A model generated the notes under the pieces. It was not told the origin of the DNA. It made no database searches and saw only the letters and a list, made by a program, of their open reading frames with translations. Of a stretch of DNA of 64,000 bases, positions 52,453 through 60,143 are shown piece after piece (the first letter of the stretch is position 1; every line of letters starts with the position of its first letter). Origin of the DNA: Mucilaginibacter arboris. Lineage in GTDB: Bacteria > Bacteroidota > Bacteroidia > Sphingobacteriales > Sphingobacteriaceae. Location: NCBI RefSeq assembly GCF_009754915.1, contig NZ_WPIK01000001.1, positions 248,001-312,000 on the forward strand, read 5' to 3'. The position numbers and the translations under genes are program-made.

Positions 52453-53556
52453 TTACTTAATACTGGTTACATTTTTCTTTAACTCGGTTTCTAAACTTTG
52501 TAATTCAGTATTTAACGCTTTTCGGTTCTGCGTTCCTTCGTCGTGGATGCGTTTTACTTCGTTTAACGTTTCAATTAATGATTGCGTAGTTCTTTTCAAA
52601 GTTTCGATAGAAACTACTGTTTTTTCATTTTCGCGTGCAACATCAATACTGTTTTGCTTTAACAGTTCTGCATTTTTTTGCAAGATGGTATTCGTGGTGT
52701 CCGAAATCTTTTTCTGAACTTCTACATGCTGCTTTTGCCGGTGTAAAGCTACAGCAATTGTCAATTGATTTTTCCAGACAGGAATTGTTGTGGAGATAAT
52801 CGACTGCGCTTTTTCTGCAATAGAAGTATTGTTGTTTTGAACAACCCGAATTTGCGCCAGCGATTGCAGCATAATAAAACGAACTACCTTTAAATCGGCC
52901 AAACGCTTATCTAAACGGTTTACAAAGTCGCGCAGATCTGCAATTTCGTAATCCTGGTAATCACCAGGATTTGCATCCATTTGCGCCAGCTTTTCGCTTA
53001 GTTCATTGAACTTTAACTGACCGGAAATAATCAGTTCTTCCATTTGTTTGATGTACGAAACGTTGCTATCAAACATGGTTTGCAGCGAGCTGTTATCTTT
53101 GATCGAATTTAAACGGCCGGCTTTAATTTTATTGGTGATTTTATCGATGTTGTTAACAACAGTATCGTATTTCTGAAAAAGCTTTTGCGTATCAACCACA
53201 ATTTTTTTCAGGAAAGGAATTTTAGACAAGATGCTTTTAAAACCGCTTTGTTCCAGTTCATCTACATCAATATAATTCAGTTCCGAAAGCAGATCGGTAA
53301 TTAAAGTACCAACTTCACCAGAATTATAAGTACGGACCGAAGTTAAAAACGCGTTACTGTATTTCTCCATCGAGTTCTGCACTTCCACGCCGTAATTCAA
53401 AATAGAATTAACATCAGCCGGATTAATGGTTTTGCTGATTTCGCTTAGCTTCTGCTCGTCTTCAGGCGTAATTTTAGATAAATCAACATTGCCTTCTTTA
53501 TCTAACTTAACAGAAGGAACAATTTGAGTATTTTGATTAACCGGATTGGTTTCCAT
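52453..53556 (-). CDS. TelA/toxic anion resistance family protein
   Basis: A 367-residue helical protein of the TelA (YceH/KlaA-like) family: FLKKIVVDTQKLFQKYDTV, IKQMEELIISGQLKFNELSE, LADLKVVRFIMLQSLAQIRV, NNNTSIAEKAQSIISTTIPVWKNQ in sequence, then a C-terminal coiled coil. Associated with tellurite and colicin resistance as part of Ter systems. The ATG at 53556 (METNPVNQNTQ) is chosen; the longer frame to 53634 starts at a TTG inside a repeat copy. Confidence 0.88.
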   Translation of the reverse strand: METNPVNQNTQIVPSVKLDKEGNVDLSKITPEDEQKLSEISKTINPADVNSILNYGVEVQNSMEKYSNAFLTSVRTYNSGEVGTLITDLLSELNYIDVDELEQSGFKSILSKIPFLKKIVVDTQKLFQKYDTVVNNIDKITNKIKAGRLNSIKDNSSLQTMFDSNVSYIKQMEELIISGQLKFNELSEKLAQMDANPGDYQDYEIADLRDFVNRLDKRLADLKVVRFIMLQSLAQIRVVQNNNTSIAEKAQSIISTTIPVWKNQLTIAVALHRQKQHVEVQKKISDTTNTILQKNAELLKQNSIDVARENEKTVVSIETLKRTTQSLIETLNEVKRIHDEGTQNRKALNTELQSLETELKKNVTSIK

Positions 53557-53615
53557 TGTTGTTTTTAAATTTTGACTGAATTTAACTACCGATGTTACAA
53601 TTTGCGTTTTTACAG

Positions 53616-53627
53616 ATGCTTCTTTTA
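53616..53627 (+). repeat. Interspersed repeat core between TelA and TerD genes
   Basis: Exact core with strong extension CCGGCAAAAAATTG, 59 bases upstream of the TelA start codon and antisense to it. Confidence 0.85.
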
Positions 53628-53657
53628 CCGGCAAAAAATTGTTATTCCCTGTGAGGG

Positions 53658-54272
53658 TTACAAATACTGGTTCATTACAGTAGTGATGGTTTCCGGCAAT
53701 TTTTTATCTTTTGTCGGTTCGCCAATGGCGTTAAATTTCCACTCGTTGTTTCTTTTGTAGAAAACGCCCATCACCATAGAAACGTAACCAGAAAAACCGG
53801 AGTTATGCGCAATATCATAAGTGGCAAAAACTTCTTTAACCATTTTTGGCGTTCCTTCATAAATGCGGATAGAAGCAAACGGGATTTTACCAAAATCGTG
53901 GCCGCGAAAACTGTTCAGTACAAAAGCAACATGCTCTATATTGCTGTTTAACAAAGAAAAGTCGAGTGTGATTACTTCATTGTCCAGTCCGTCATCGCCA
54001 TCAATATCTCCGGTTAAATCATCTCCGCTGTGTTTTACTGATCCGTTTTTTGATTGCAGGTTGCCAAAGTAAATGGTTTCCTGTAGTTTTTTTGATGCAT
54101 CAAACAAAGCACAGCTTGCATCTAAATCCACTGCTTCTTTTGTAGTACCAAATCCGAAGAAACCCTTTTTTTCTATTGCGCCCCAGTTAATGCCTACGCA
54201 AATGTTTTGCAACTTGCTGCCATTGCTTTTTTCCAGGTTGATGCGTTGTCCCTTTTGAAGATTAATTGCCAT
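53658..54272 (-). CDS. TerD family calcium-binding stress protein
   Basis: A 204-residue TerD-domain protein starting MAINLQKGQRINLEKSNGSK. The calcium site GDDLTGDIDGDDGLDNEVI is present, as are VDLDASCALFD and VFATYDIAHNSGF. TerD proteins are cytosolic Ca-binding proteins linked to tellurite, phage and peroxide stress. It is the second of two tandem paralogues, four bases after the first. Confidence 0.93.
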   Translation of the reverse strand: MAINLQKGQRINLEKSNGSKLQNICVGINWGAIEKKGFFGFGTTKEAVDLDASCALFDASKKLQETIYFGNLQSKNGSVKHSGDDLTGDIDGDDGLDNEVITLDFSLLNSNIEHVAFVLNSFRGHDFGKIPFASIRIYEGTPKMVKEVFATYDIAHNSGFSGYVSMVMGVFYKRNNEWKFNAIGEPTKDKKLPETITTVMNQYL

Positions 54273-54276
54273 AATG

Positions 54277-54831
54277 TTAATTGTATTTGTTTAAATAATC
54301 CTGCAAACCGCCTTTCATGCCAACACCAACGGCTTCAAATTTCCATTTGCCTTCGCGTTTGTAAATGCGGCCAAATTCTACGGCTGTTTCAATCGAAAAA
54401 TCCTCCTCCAGCTCGTATTTCAATAACTCTGCATTACTAACACTATCAAAAATACGCACAAAAGAGTTTTTAACCTGACCAAAATTTTGCCTGCGGCTTG
54501 CGGCTTCGTGTATGGTTACCACTACGCAAATTTCTGTTGCACGCGCATCTACTTTAGCCAGGTCGATCTTAATTTGTTCGTCATCACCATCGCCATCGCC
54601 GGTTAAATTATCGCCGGTATGTTCTGCACCGCCATCGGGAGATTGCAGGTTGTTGTAGAAAACAAAATGCTCATCCGATAGCAGTTTTTTATTTTCTCCC
54701 AAAATAAAAACAGAAGCATCCAGATCAAAGCTGGCCCCTGTTGCAGAGCTGTTGGTATCCCAGCCCAAGCCAATGGTAAACTTAGGCGCGTTAATATTTT
54801 CCCTTTGTCCTTTTTGCAGATTAATTGCCAT
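54277..54831 (-). CDS. TerD family calcium-binding stress protein
   Basis: A 184-residue paralogue of the next gene, with the same start MAINLQKGQRENINAP, DLDASVFILGENKKL, and calcium loop GDNLTGDGDGDDEQI. It resembles TerE/TerD by length and by FGRIYKREGKWKFEAVG near the end. The gene begins inside the last codons of the phosphoribosyltransferase-like gene (11-base overlap). Confidence 0.93.
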   Translation of the reverse strand: MAINLQKGQRENINAPKFTIGLGWDTNSSATGASFDLDASVFILGENKKLLSDEHFVFYNNLQSPDGGAEHTGDNLTGDGDGDDEQIKIDLAKVDARATEICVVVTIHEAASRRQNFGQVKNSFVRIFDSVSNAELLKYELEEDFSIETAVEFGRIYKREGKWKFEAVGVGMKGGLQDYLNKYN

Positions 54832-55657
54832 GTTGTAATTGTTTTTTTGTGTTGAGGTACTGTTTTATATAGTTCAAATTTACACTATAACTTTCCATTA
54901 AATGATAACTGTTGCCCAGTGCCATATTGTAAAGATGCGTAATAAAAGCATCGGTTTGGGTTTGAATGAAAACAGAAAAACTATTGTGTTCGTAATTTAA
55001 CAGGTATTTTACCAAACGGGTATTGATACAAAAATGATTGCTGTTGATGATCTTATCCAGATCAAAAATAGATTTTACCGAATGATAGTTTAAGTAATTT
55101 TCAAATTTAGGATGAATGCTTTTGTTCACTAATTCTGCGAAATACAACATTTGTATTTCATTTTGCAGATCGTATTCCTTAACCATTTTCAAGATCATCC
55201 GTTCGTGGCTGCCGGTAATTTTTATATCATCTAAAAACAGCAATGTTTTTCCTGCAAGAAACGCTTTATCAATATGAAAAGAATCTTTGCTGATTAAGTT
55301 GATCCTTTCTTCTGCATTTAATTCGCCGTAATCTTCTTTATAAGTAATGGTACGATGAACTTTTGCTTCCTGCACAACCGGAAAATTATGTTCTGCCAGC
55401 CATTGGTTCAACTGATACACAAAATAGTTTTTCATGGCAAAAGTAGCAGTCGGAATAAAAGAATACGGACTGGAAATAACTACGATTTGCTGATGAATTG
55501 GATTAACACGAAGTTTTTCAAAAAAACCATTAGCCAAATTAGTTCCGAAAGTTTTTGCAACTGCTTCGTCTCCAAATTTAAAACGGCTGTAATCATCCGC
55601 AGAAAATCCGAAACTATGCGTATTGCTGATCTGATGTAAAGCGTAAGTAGATAACAT
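54821..55657 (-). CDS. Phosphoribosyltransferase-like protein of the Ter cluster
   Basis: A 278-residue cytosolic protein. The segment LLFLDDIKITGSHERMILKM (about 148-167) resembles the PRPP-binding loop of type I phosphoribosyltransferases, and IVVISSPYSFIPTATFAMKN the beta-strand before it. Such enzymes accompany TerD genes with HAD phosphatases in predicted nucleoside-like metabolite pathways. Its start codon overlaps the HAD stop codon as TAATG, and its end overlaps the first TerD gene. Confidence 0.75.
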   Translation of the reverse strand: MLSTYALHQISNTHSFGFSADDYSRFKFGDEAVAKTFGTNLANGFFEKLRVNPIHQQIVVISSPYSFIPTATFAMKNYFVYQLNQWLAEHNFPVVQEAKVHRTITYKEDYGELNAEERINLISKDSFHIDKAFLAGKTLLFLDDIKITGSHERMILKMVKEYDLQNEIQMLYFAELVNKSIHPKFENYLNYHSVKSIFDLDKIINSNHFCINTRLVKYLLNYEHNSFSVFIQTQTDAFITHLYNMALGNSYHLMESYSVNLNYIKQYLNTKKQLQHGN

Positions 55658-56355
55658 TAGTTAATTAAACTTGAAATACATTGATCGTTTGAATTGATAA
55701 GCAAACTTTGGATTCCAACTGCACATGCTCCTTTTACATCTGCTTTTTCATTATCGCCAATATGAATGATTTTGTTGAGACTGACGTTTTCTGTTTTCCT
55801 GATTATAGCAATGTGGTTTAGCATCAATTTAAAAAAATCAGGGTTAGGTTTAGACATTCCTGTTTCATCCGAATACAACTGGAAATCAAAATAATGAGCT
55901 AAGTTAAGTTCCTTTAATACTTTACGCAAAGTTTTTCCGCTGATAAAACCCGTATTGCTTAAAATACTTGCGGTGCTTTTTCCGGTTTTGCAAATTTGCT
56001 CTAACACGCTCATCGTTTGGTTGCAATATACCAAAGGCAAATGTTTAAACAGCAGGTTTTCCATTTCCGTTTCAAGTAAGTTCAGGTCTATTTCACCGAA
56101 AGGAAATTTGCTGTTGTTAATCAAACTGATCACCATTAAATACATTTCATCAGCATCGATATTTTTACCTGTTTTTTCATTAACTGCATTTACCATTAAA
56201 TCAACCTGACGAAAAATTAAAGCTATTTCTTCTAAAGTTTTATGTTGAAAATTGAAATGCTGATGAAAAAACTTTGTCCTTTCCTGCTTAAATAACGGAT
56301 TGGAACGGATAAGCGTTAACCAAAGATCAAACGAATAATGCTGATATTTAGGCAT
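55657..56355 (-). CDS. HAD-superfamily hydrolase of the Ter cluster
   Basis: A 232-residue phosphatase-like protein. Motif I reads FDLWLTLIRS (nucleophile Asp, with Trp where phosphatases usually have the second Asp), motif II STASILSNTGFIS, motif III K in SKPNPDFF, and motif IV IIHIGDNEKADVKGA. A helical cap lies at about 20-110. The Trp at motif I is also found in some haloacid dehalogenase-like members. Probably first gene of the operon. Confidence 0.88.
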   Translation of the reverse strand: MPKYQHYSFDLWLTLIRSNPLFKQERTKFFHQHFNFQHKTLEEIALIFRQVDLMVNAVNEKTGKNIDADEMYLMVISLINNSKFPFGEIDLNLLETEMENLLFKHLPLVYCNQTMSVLEQICKTGKSTASILSNTGFISGKTLRKVLKELNLAHYFDFQLYSDETGMSKPNPDFFKLMLNHIAIIRKTENVSLNKIIHIGDNEKADVKGACAVGIQSLLINSNDQCISSLIN

Positions 56356-56369
56356 AGATTTTTATAGGA

Positions 56370-56381
56370 TAAAAGAAGCAT
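56370..56381 (-). repeat. Interspersed repeat core upstream of the HAD gene
   Basis: Exact core, sense to the HAD gene, extension TCCTATAAAAATC, ending 14 bases before the start codon at 56355. Confidence 0.85.
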
Positions 56382-56449
56382 CGTTTTGTTACAGTTCACT
56401 TCATTATTTGACCTTTAAAATATTTGGCTAAAAAGAAAGCTAAATCTTC

Positions 56450-56470
56450 GCGGTAACGGACCATTACCGC
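56450..56470. repeat. Small perfect palindrome GCGGTAA/TTACCGC
   Basis: Seven-base arms around a CGGACCA centre in the gap upstream of the Ter cluster. It could be an operator for the HAD-to-TerC operon or a small hairpin; it lacks a T run. Confidence 0.4.
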
Positions 56471-56477
56471 CTAAACA

Positions 56478-56509
56478 AAACAGCTTTCAAATTTCTTTGA
56501 AAGCTGTTT
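56478..56509 (-). terminator. Intrinsic terminator of the pyruvate oxidase gene
   Basis: Perfect 14-bp stem (56478-56491 with 56496-56509) with a four-base loop, followed on the minus strand by TTTTGTTT. It lies 54 bases after the stop codon at 56563. Confidence 0.85.
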
Positions 56510-56545
56510 ATTCTAAATCTAATTTAAACAGAAATAAATATATGC

Positions 56546-56557
56546 TAAAAGAAGTAT
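56546..56557 (-). repeat. Repeat core with one mismatch just after the poxB-like gene
   Basis: ATACTTCTTTTA on the minus strand, five bases after the stop codon, sense orientation. Confidence 0.6.
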
Positions 56558-56562
56558 TTGCT

Positions 56563-58302
56563 TTAAATTACCTCTTTAATATGTTTATAATTAGATTTGA
56601 TGGTATCCCAAACATCGCCCATTTGTCCGTTTAGTATTAATTTAGACATTGCTAACGACATCCCTTTCATTTGTTCAAACTCTACTTTTGGCGGCATAGC
56701 CAGCGCATTGGGATCGGTCATTACATCTAATAGTACAGGGCCATCGTATAACAAAGCATCACGCAGTGCACTTTCTACCTGATCGGGATCATTAACTTTA
56801 ATCCCTCTGATACCCATTGCTTCTGCCACCAAGGCAAAATCCGGGTTTTGCATATCGGTTTGCCAGTCTGGTAAACCGCCAACTTCCATTTCCAGCTTTA
56901 CCATACCTAAAGAACGATTGTTAAATACAATAATTTTGATGGGAAGTTTGTATTGTTTAATTGTAGCCAGATCGCCAAGCAGCATAGAAATACCGCCATC
57001 ACCAGCCATAGCAATTACTTGCCTGTCCGGACAGGAAAGCGCCGCACCAATAGCATGCGGCATTGCATTGGCCATAGAACCATGATTGAAAGAACCGATC
57101 ATGGTCCGTTTACCCGTACCGTGTATATAACGCGCGCCCCAAACGCAGCACATGCCTGTATCAACCGTAAAAATAGCATTATCGTTAGCCAAGCGGTCTA
57201 AAGTATCGGCTACAAACTCCGGGTGAATATTCTCCTTAACGCCAGGATCGTTTACATAAGTTGCCAGGTTATCCTTAACATGAGCATACAATTTTAGCTG
57301 AGTTTGCAAAAAGCTATCATCCGTTTTTTGTGGGATAAGCGGCAATAAAGCTTGCAGTGTATCTTCAATTTTTCCGTATAAACCCATATCTACTTTAGCA
57401 CGGCGGCCAATGCGTTCTGGTTTAATATCAACTTGTACAATATCACATTCTGTTGGCAAAAATTGTTCGTATGGAAAATCTGTACCCAAAAGCATCAGCA
57501 AATCTGATTCGTGCATGCTGTGATAAGCTGATGGTAAACCAAGCAAACCAGTCATACCGATTTCATTCGGATTATCATGCTGCATACTCATTTTACCACG
57601 GAAAGAATAGCCAACTGTTGCATGTACCCGCTTAGATAATTCTACCACTTCATCATGTGCATTGGCACAGCCTATTCCACAAAAAATAGTAATTTTTTCA
57701 TGCGAATTGATTAAGCTTGCCAGGTTTTGCAAATCGCGCTCTGACGGACGGATTAACGGATCAGAAAAATAATTTTTAGTAGAACTTGGTATTTCTACAG
57801 CATCCATCTTTGTTAAATCTCCTGGCAAACCTACCACAGAAACGCCTTTTTTACCTACTGCATGTTGAATACCTGCTTGTAACATGCGCGGCAATTGGGC
57901 CGGCGTTGTTGCTATTTGATTGTAATAGCTACAATCTGCAAATAACTTTAGGGTGTTAGTTTCCTGAAAATATTCGGTACCAAATTCATGCGTAGCAACA
58001 GTTGAAGCAATAGCGATAACTGGTGCACCCGAACGGTGTGCGTCGTACAATCCGTTTATCAAATGCACATGGCCGGGACCGCTACTTCCGGCACAACAAG
58101 CAATACCAAGCAATTGAGCCTCAGCAGCAGCAGCGTAGGCGCCTGCTTCTTCGTGCCGTACATGTATCCATTGAATTTTGTTATCGCTACGGCGTACAGC
58201 ATCATTCACCTCGTTTAAACTGTCGCCCGTAACAGCATAAATCCTTTTCACATCTGCTGCTATCAGCATTTCCACCAGTTGTTCTGCAACATTTTTTGCC
58301 AT
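56563..58302 (-). CDS. poxB: Thiamine-diphosphate pyruvate oxidase/dehydrogenase (PoxB-like)
   Basis: A 579-residue ThDP enzyme, closest in layout to pyruvate:quinone oxidoreductase, which converts pyruvate to acetate and CO2. Features: the ThDP-activating Glu in WIHVRHEEAGAYAAAAEA, the central FAD-binding-like domain (about 190-330), and the ThDP motif MAGDGGISMLLGDLATIKQY with NNRSLGMVKLE. The C-terminus ends DTIKSNYKHIKEVI. It stands alone, with its own terminator, and has a long 5' region. Confidence 0.88.
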   Translation of the reverse strand: MAKNVAEQLVEMLIAADVKRIYAVTGDSLNEVNDAVRRSDNKIQWIHVRHEEAGAYAAAAEAQLLGIACCAGSSGPGHVHLINGLYDAHRSGAPVIAIASTVATHEFGTEYFQETNTLKLFADCSYYNQIATTPAQLPRMLQAGIQHAVGKKGVSVVGLPGDLTKMDAVEIPSSTKNYFSDPLIRPSERDLQNLASLINSHEKITIFCGIGCANAHDEVVELSKRVHATVGYSFRGKMSMQHDNPNEIGMTGLLGLPSAYHSMHESDLLMLLGTDFPYEQFLPTECDIVQVDIKPERIGRRAKVDMGLYGKIEDTLQALLPLIPQKTDDSFLQTQLKLYAHVKDNLATYVNDPGVKENIHPEFVADTLDRLANDNAIFTVDTGMCCVWGARYIHGTGKRTMIGSFNHGSMANAMPHAIGAALSCPDRQVIAMAGDGGISMLLGDLATIKQYKLPIKIIVFNNRSLGMVKLEMEVGGLPDWQTDMQNPDFALVAEAMGIRGIKVNDPDQVESALRDALLYDGPVLLDVMTDPNALAMPPKVEFEQMKGMSLAMSKLILNGQMGDVWDTIKSNYKHIKEVI

Positions 58303-58887
58303 GATAAAAGTTTTTTAAATCATAACTTCTTAAACAACCATTGGTTTTATCAGATGAAACATTGTTAACCTATAAATAACTGCTTTCGGTTAAATTATAA
58401 CCCAGGTTTTACTTGTACCTATACTATGATTAAATTCTCAACCTTATGGCTTAAAAGCATTTGATCTGAAAAGCATTAAATGCTTCTTTTAGCCTGGTAA
58501 TTATTGTTATCTATTCTGTTTGAAGAATGTGATAAAATATACTACTGTTTTTACAGGATAAAAGAAGCATACAACTTTTGCTAAACAAAACCTGTTACGA
58601 TGTAACACAATCATCTAATAACCTCTCTTAATACATTTATAATACAAACAAGAAGCCAGCCTTTTCTTATCAACTGTTATTATTAATTATTAATAAAGTT
58701 GGAATATTAAAAGTATTTATCGACTTTAGAATTGCCGTTTCCACAACTGCCCTACTTGCCGATTATAAACCAATCTTAGCAGTATATATAAAAATTGATC
58801 TAAAGCTTAACAGGGACCTGAGTAGTTTTCTGTTCGTATAAGCTCTTATTGTAACTAATTAAGTATCCATACTTTAAACAATGCAAT
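58303..58887. other. 585-bp intergenic region between divergent genes
   Basis: AT-rich spacer upstream of both the PoxB-like gene (minus) and the acyltransferase gene (plus). It holds an inward-facing pair of repeat cores (58480, 58559). No credible gene, tRNA or riboswitch was seen; promoters for both genes should be here but no convincing TAnnTTTG pair stands out. Confidence 0.6.
58480..58570. repeat. Facing inverted pair of the interspersed repeat, wide loop
   Basis: Forward core 58480-58491 and reverse core 58559-58570. The arms extend to 17 bp with one mismatch (58480-58496, 58554-58570) through CCTG/CAGG, around a 57-base centre. Third instance of the facing arrangement. Confidence 0.75.
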
Positions 58888-59979
58888 ATGGCAAAAGGTA
58901 CAGCTACTTCCAACCGGATAATATCTCCTCCTAAATATATTCCGGTTATTAATTCATTAAGGGGGTTGGCTTCCGTAACCGTTTGCATTTTTCACCTTGT
59001 TTGCCTGCCATTAAATTTTCTGGAACATACTTTAATATTCGAAATTGCTCCTTATGGTAAATTAGGTGTACAGGTATTTTTTGTAATAACCGGAGTAGTT
59101 ATACCAATAGCACTTATTAAAGGAAAATATAACTATTCTTTATTTAGTAAATTTATGTTAAAGCGGATTGTAAGGATAGAACCCCCATACTTATTTTCCA
59201 TATTAACCGCTATTTCATTTATCCTCTTAAGAAATCACTTCTTAGCAAAAGCACCACATGATATTCCAACAGTTAAAAATTTACTTCTGCATCTGGGTTA
59301 TTTAATACCGTTTTTTAAAGATCAGCATTGGTTTATAATCGTTTTTTGGACGATGGCTGTCGAGTTCCAGTTTTACCTGTTAATCAGTTTACTTTTCCCC
59401 TTATTGTCAAACCATAACCTTATTGTAAGATTGATTAGTTATATTACTGTTTTTGGAGCAGCCCTTATTTTTACAAATGGAGAATTTGTGCCTGTATGGC
59501 TGCCCATTTTTATGATCGGTATTATTTATGCAAATTTCCTTTTTGCAAAAATTAACCTCTTAGAGTTTAGCATTGTATTAATGGTTTCAATAGGTTTTGG
59601 TTATTTCCTTCATGGCGTTGCAATTACCTTTATTTCGGTATGTACACTTGGCATTATCCACTTCTTTTCCAATTACCAAAACAAACTGGGTAATTTCTTT
59701 GGAAATATTTCCTACTCTCTTTATTTAACGCATACTATATTCGGATCAGCCATTGCTAACTTTTTTGTTCCGCATGTTTCCAACCTATATGAAAAGTTGT
59801 TGGTTGTTTTGTTAAGCTTTATGGTTAGTGTATTATCTGCTTATGTTTTTTATCTGTTGATAGAAAAACCTTCTCAGAAATATGCTTCTAAAATTCCGCT
59901 TAAAACTAAACCTAAAGAAGTGGATGCGCTGGAAGAATTAACGGAAAAAGAATTTATGGTGAGAAGCAGTTTGGGTTGA
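58888..59979 (+). CDS. Acyltransferase 3 family membrane protein
   Basis: A 363-residue integral membrane O-acyltransferase (OafA/YrhL type). The catalytic His region INSLRGLASVTVCIFHLVCL opens the domain, followed by about ten helices, with RIEPPYLFSILTAI and FWTMAVEFQFYLLISLLF (family RxxP and Glu motifs) and YSLYLTHTIFG near the end. Such proteins acetylate surface polysaccharides, peptidoglycan or lipids. The substrate is unknown. Confidence 0.9.
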   Translation: MAKGTATSNRIISPPKYIPVINSLRGLASVTVCIFHLVCLPLNFLEHTLIFEIAPYGKLGVQVFFVITGVVIPIALIKGKYNYSLFSKFMLKRIVRIEPPYLFSILTAISFILLRNHFLAKAPHDIPTVKNLLLHLGYLIPFFKDQHWFIIVFWTMAVEFQFYLLISLLFPLLSNHNLIVRLISYITVFGAALIFTNGEFVPVWLPIFMIGIIYANFLFAKINLLEFSIVLMVSIGFGYFLHGVAITFISVCTLGIIHFFSNYQNKLGNFFGNISYSLYLTHTIFGSAIANFFVPHVSNLYEKLLVVLLSFMVSVLSAYVFYLLIEKPSQKYASKIPLKTKPKEVDALEELTEKEFMVRSSLG

Positions 59980-60025
59980 ATAAAATACCCTGCTTCTAAA
60001 TATTTTAAGCTATTAACTTAATTTA

Positions 60026-60058
60026 AAAACGCAACCTGTTTAACAAGCTGCGTTTTTT
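60026..60058. terminator. Intrinsic terminator shared by convergent genes
   Basis: Stem AAAACGCA/TGCGTTTT with a T run on both strands, between the acyltransferase gene and the minus-strand tRNA-Arg. Confidence 0.8.
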
Positions 60059-60061
60059 TAG

Positions 60062-60133
60062 TGGTCCCGACGAGAATCGAACTCATATCTAAAGTTTAGG
60101 AAACTTCTATTCTATCCGTTGAACTACGGGACC
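60062..60133 (-). tRNA. tRNA-Arg (CCU)
   Basis: A 72-nt cloverleaf: acceptor GGTCCCG/CGGGACC, D arm GTTCAACGGATAGAAT, anticodon loop TTCCTAA giving CCU (reads AGG), and T loop TTCGATT. CCA is not encoded. Ten bases downstream of the metG stop codon on the same strand. Confidence 0.93.
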
Positions 60134-60143
60134 ATTTGTAAAA

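Noticed and set aside
53557-53634. Extension of TelA to a TTG at 53634, adding residues reading PVKEASVKTQIV.
   Set aside because: The extension is mostly the translated repeat copy at 53616; the ATG at 53556 gives a normal family N-terminus.
1153-58491. The repeat core as a conserved mini-gene: ATG CTT CTT TTA reads MLLL and several copies stop within ten codons.
   Set aside because: Copies inside genes are read in other frames and orientations, residues after MLLL are not conserved, and stops are at different distances. A DNA-level motif explains the data better.
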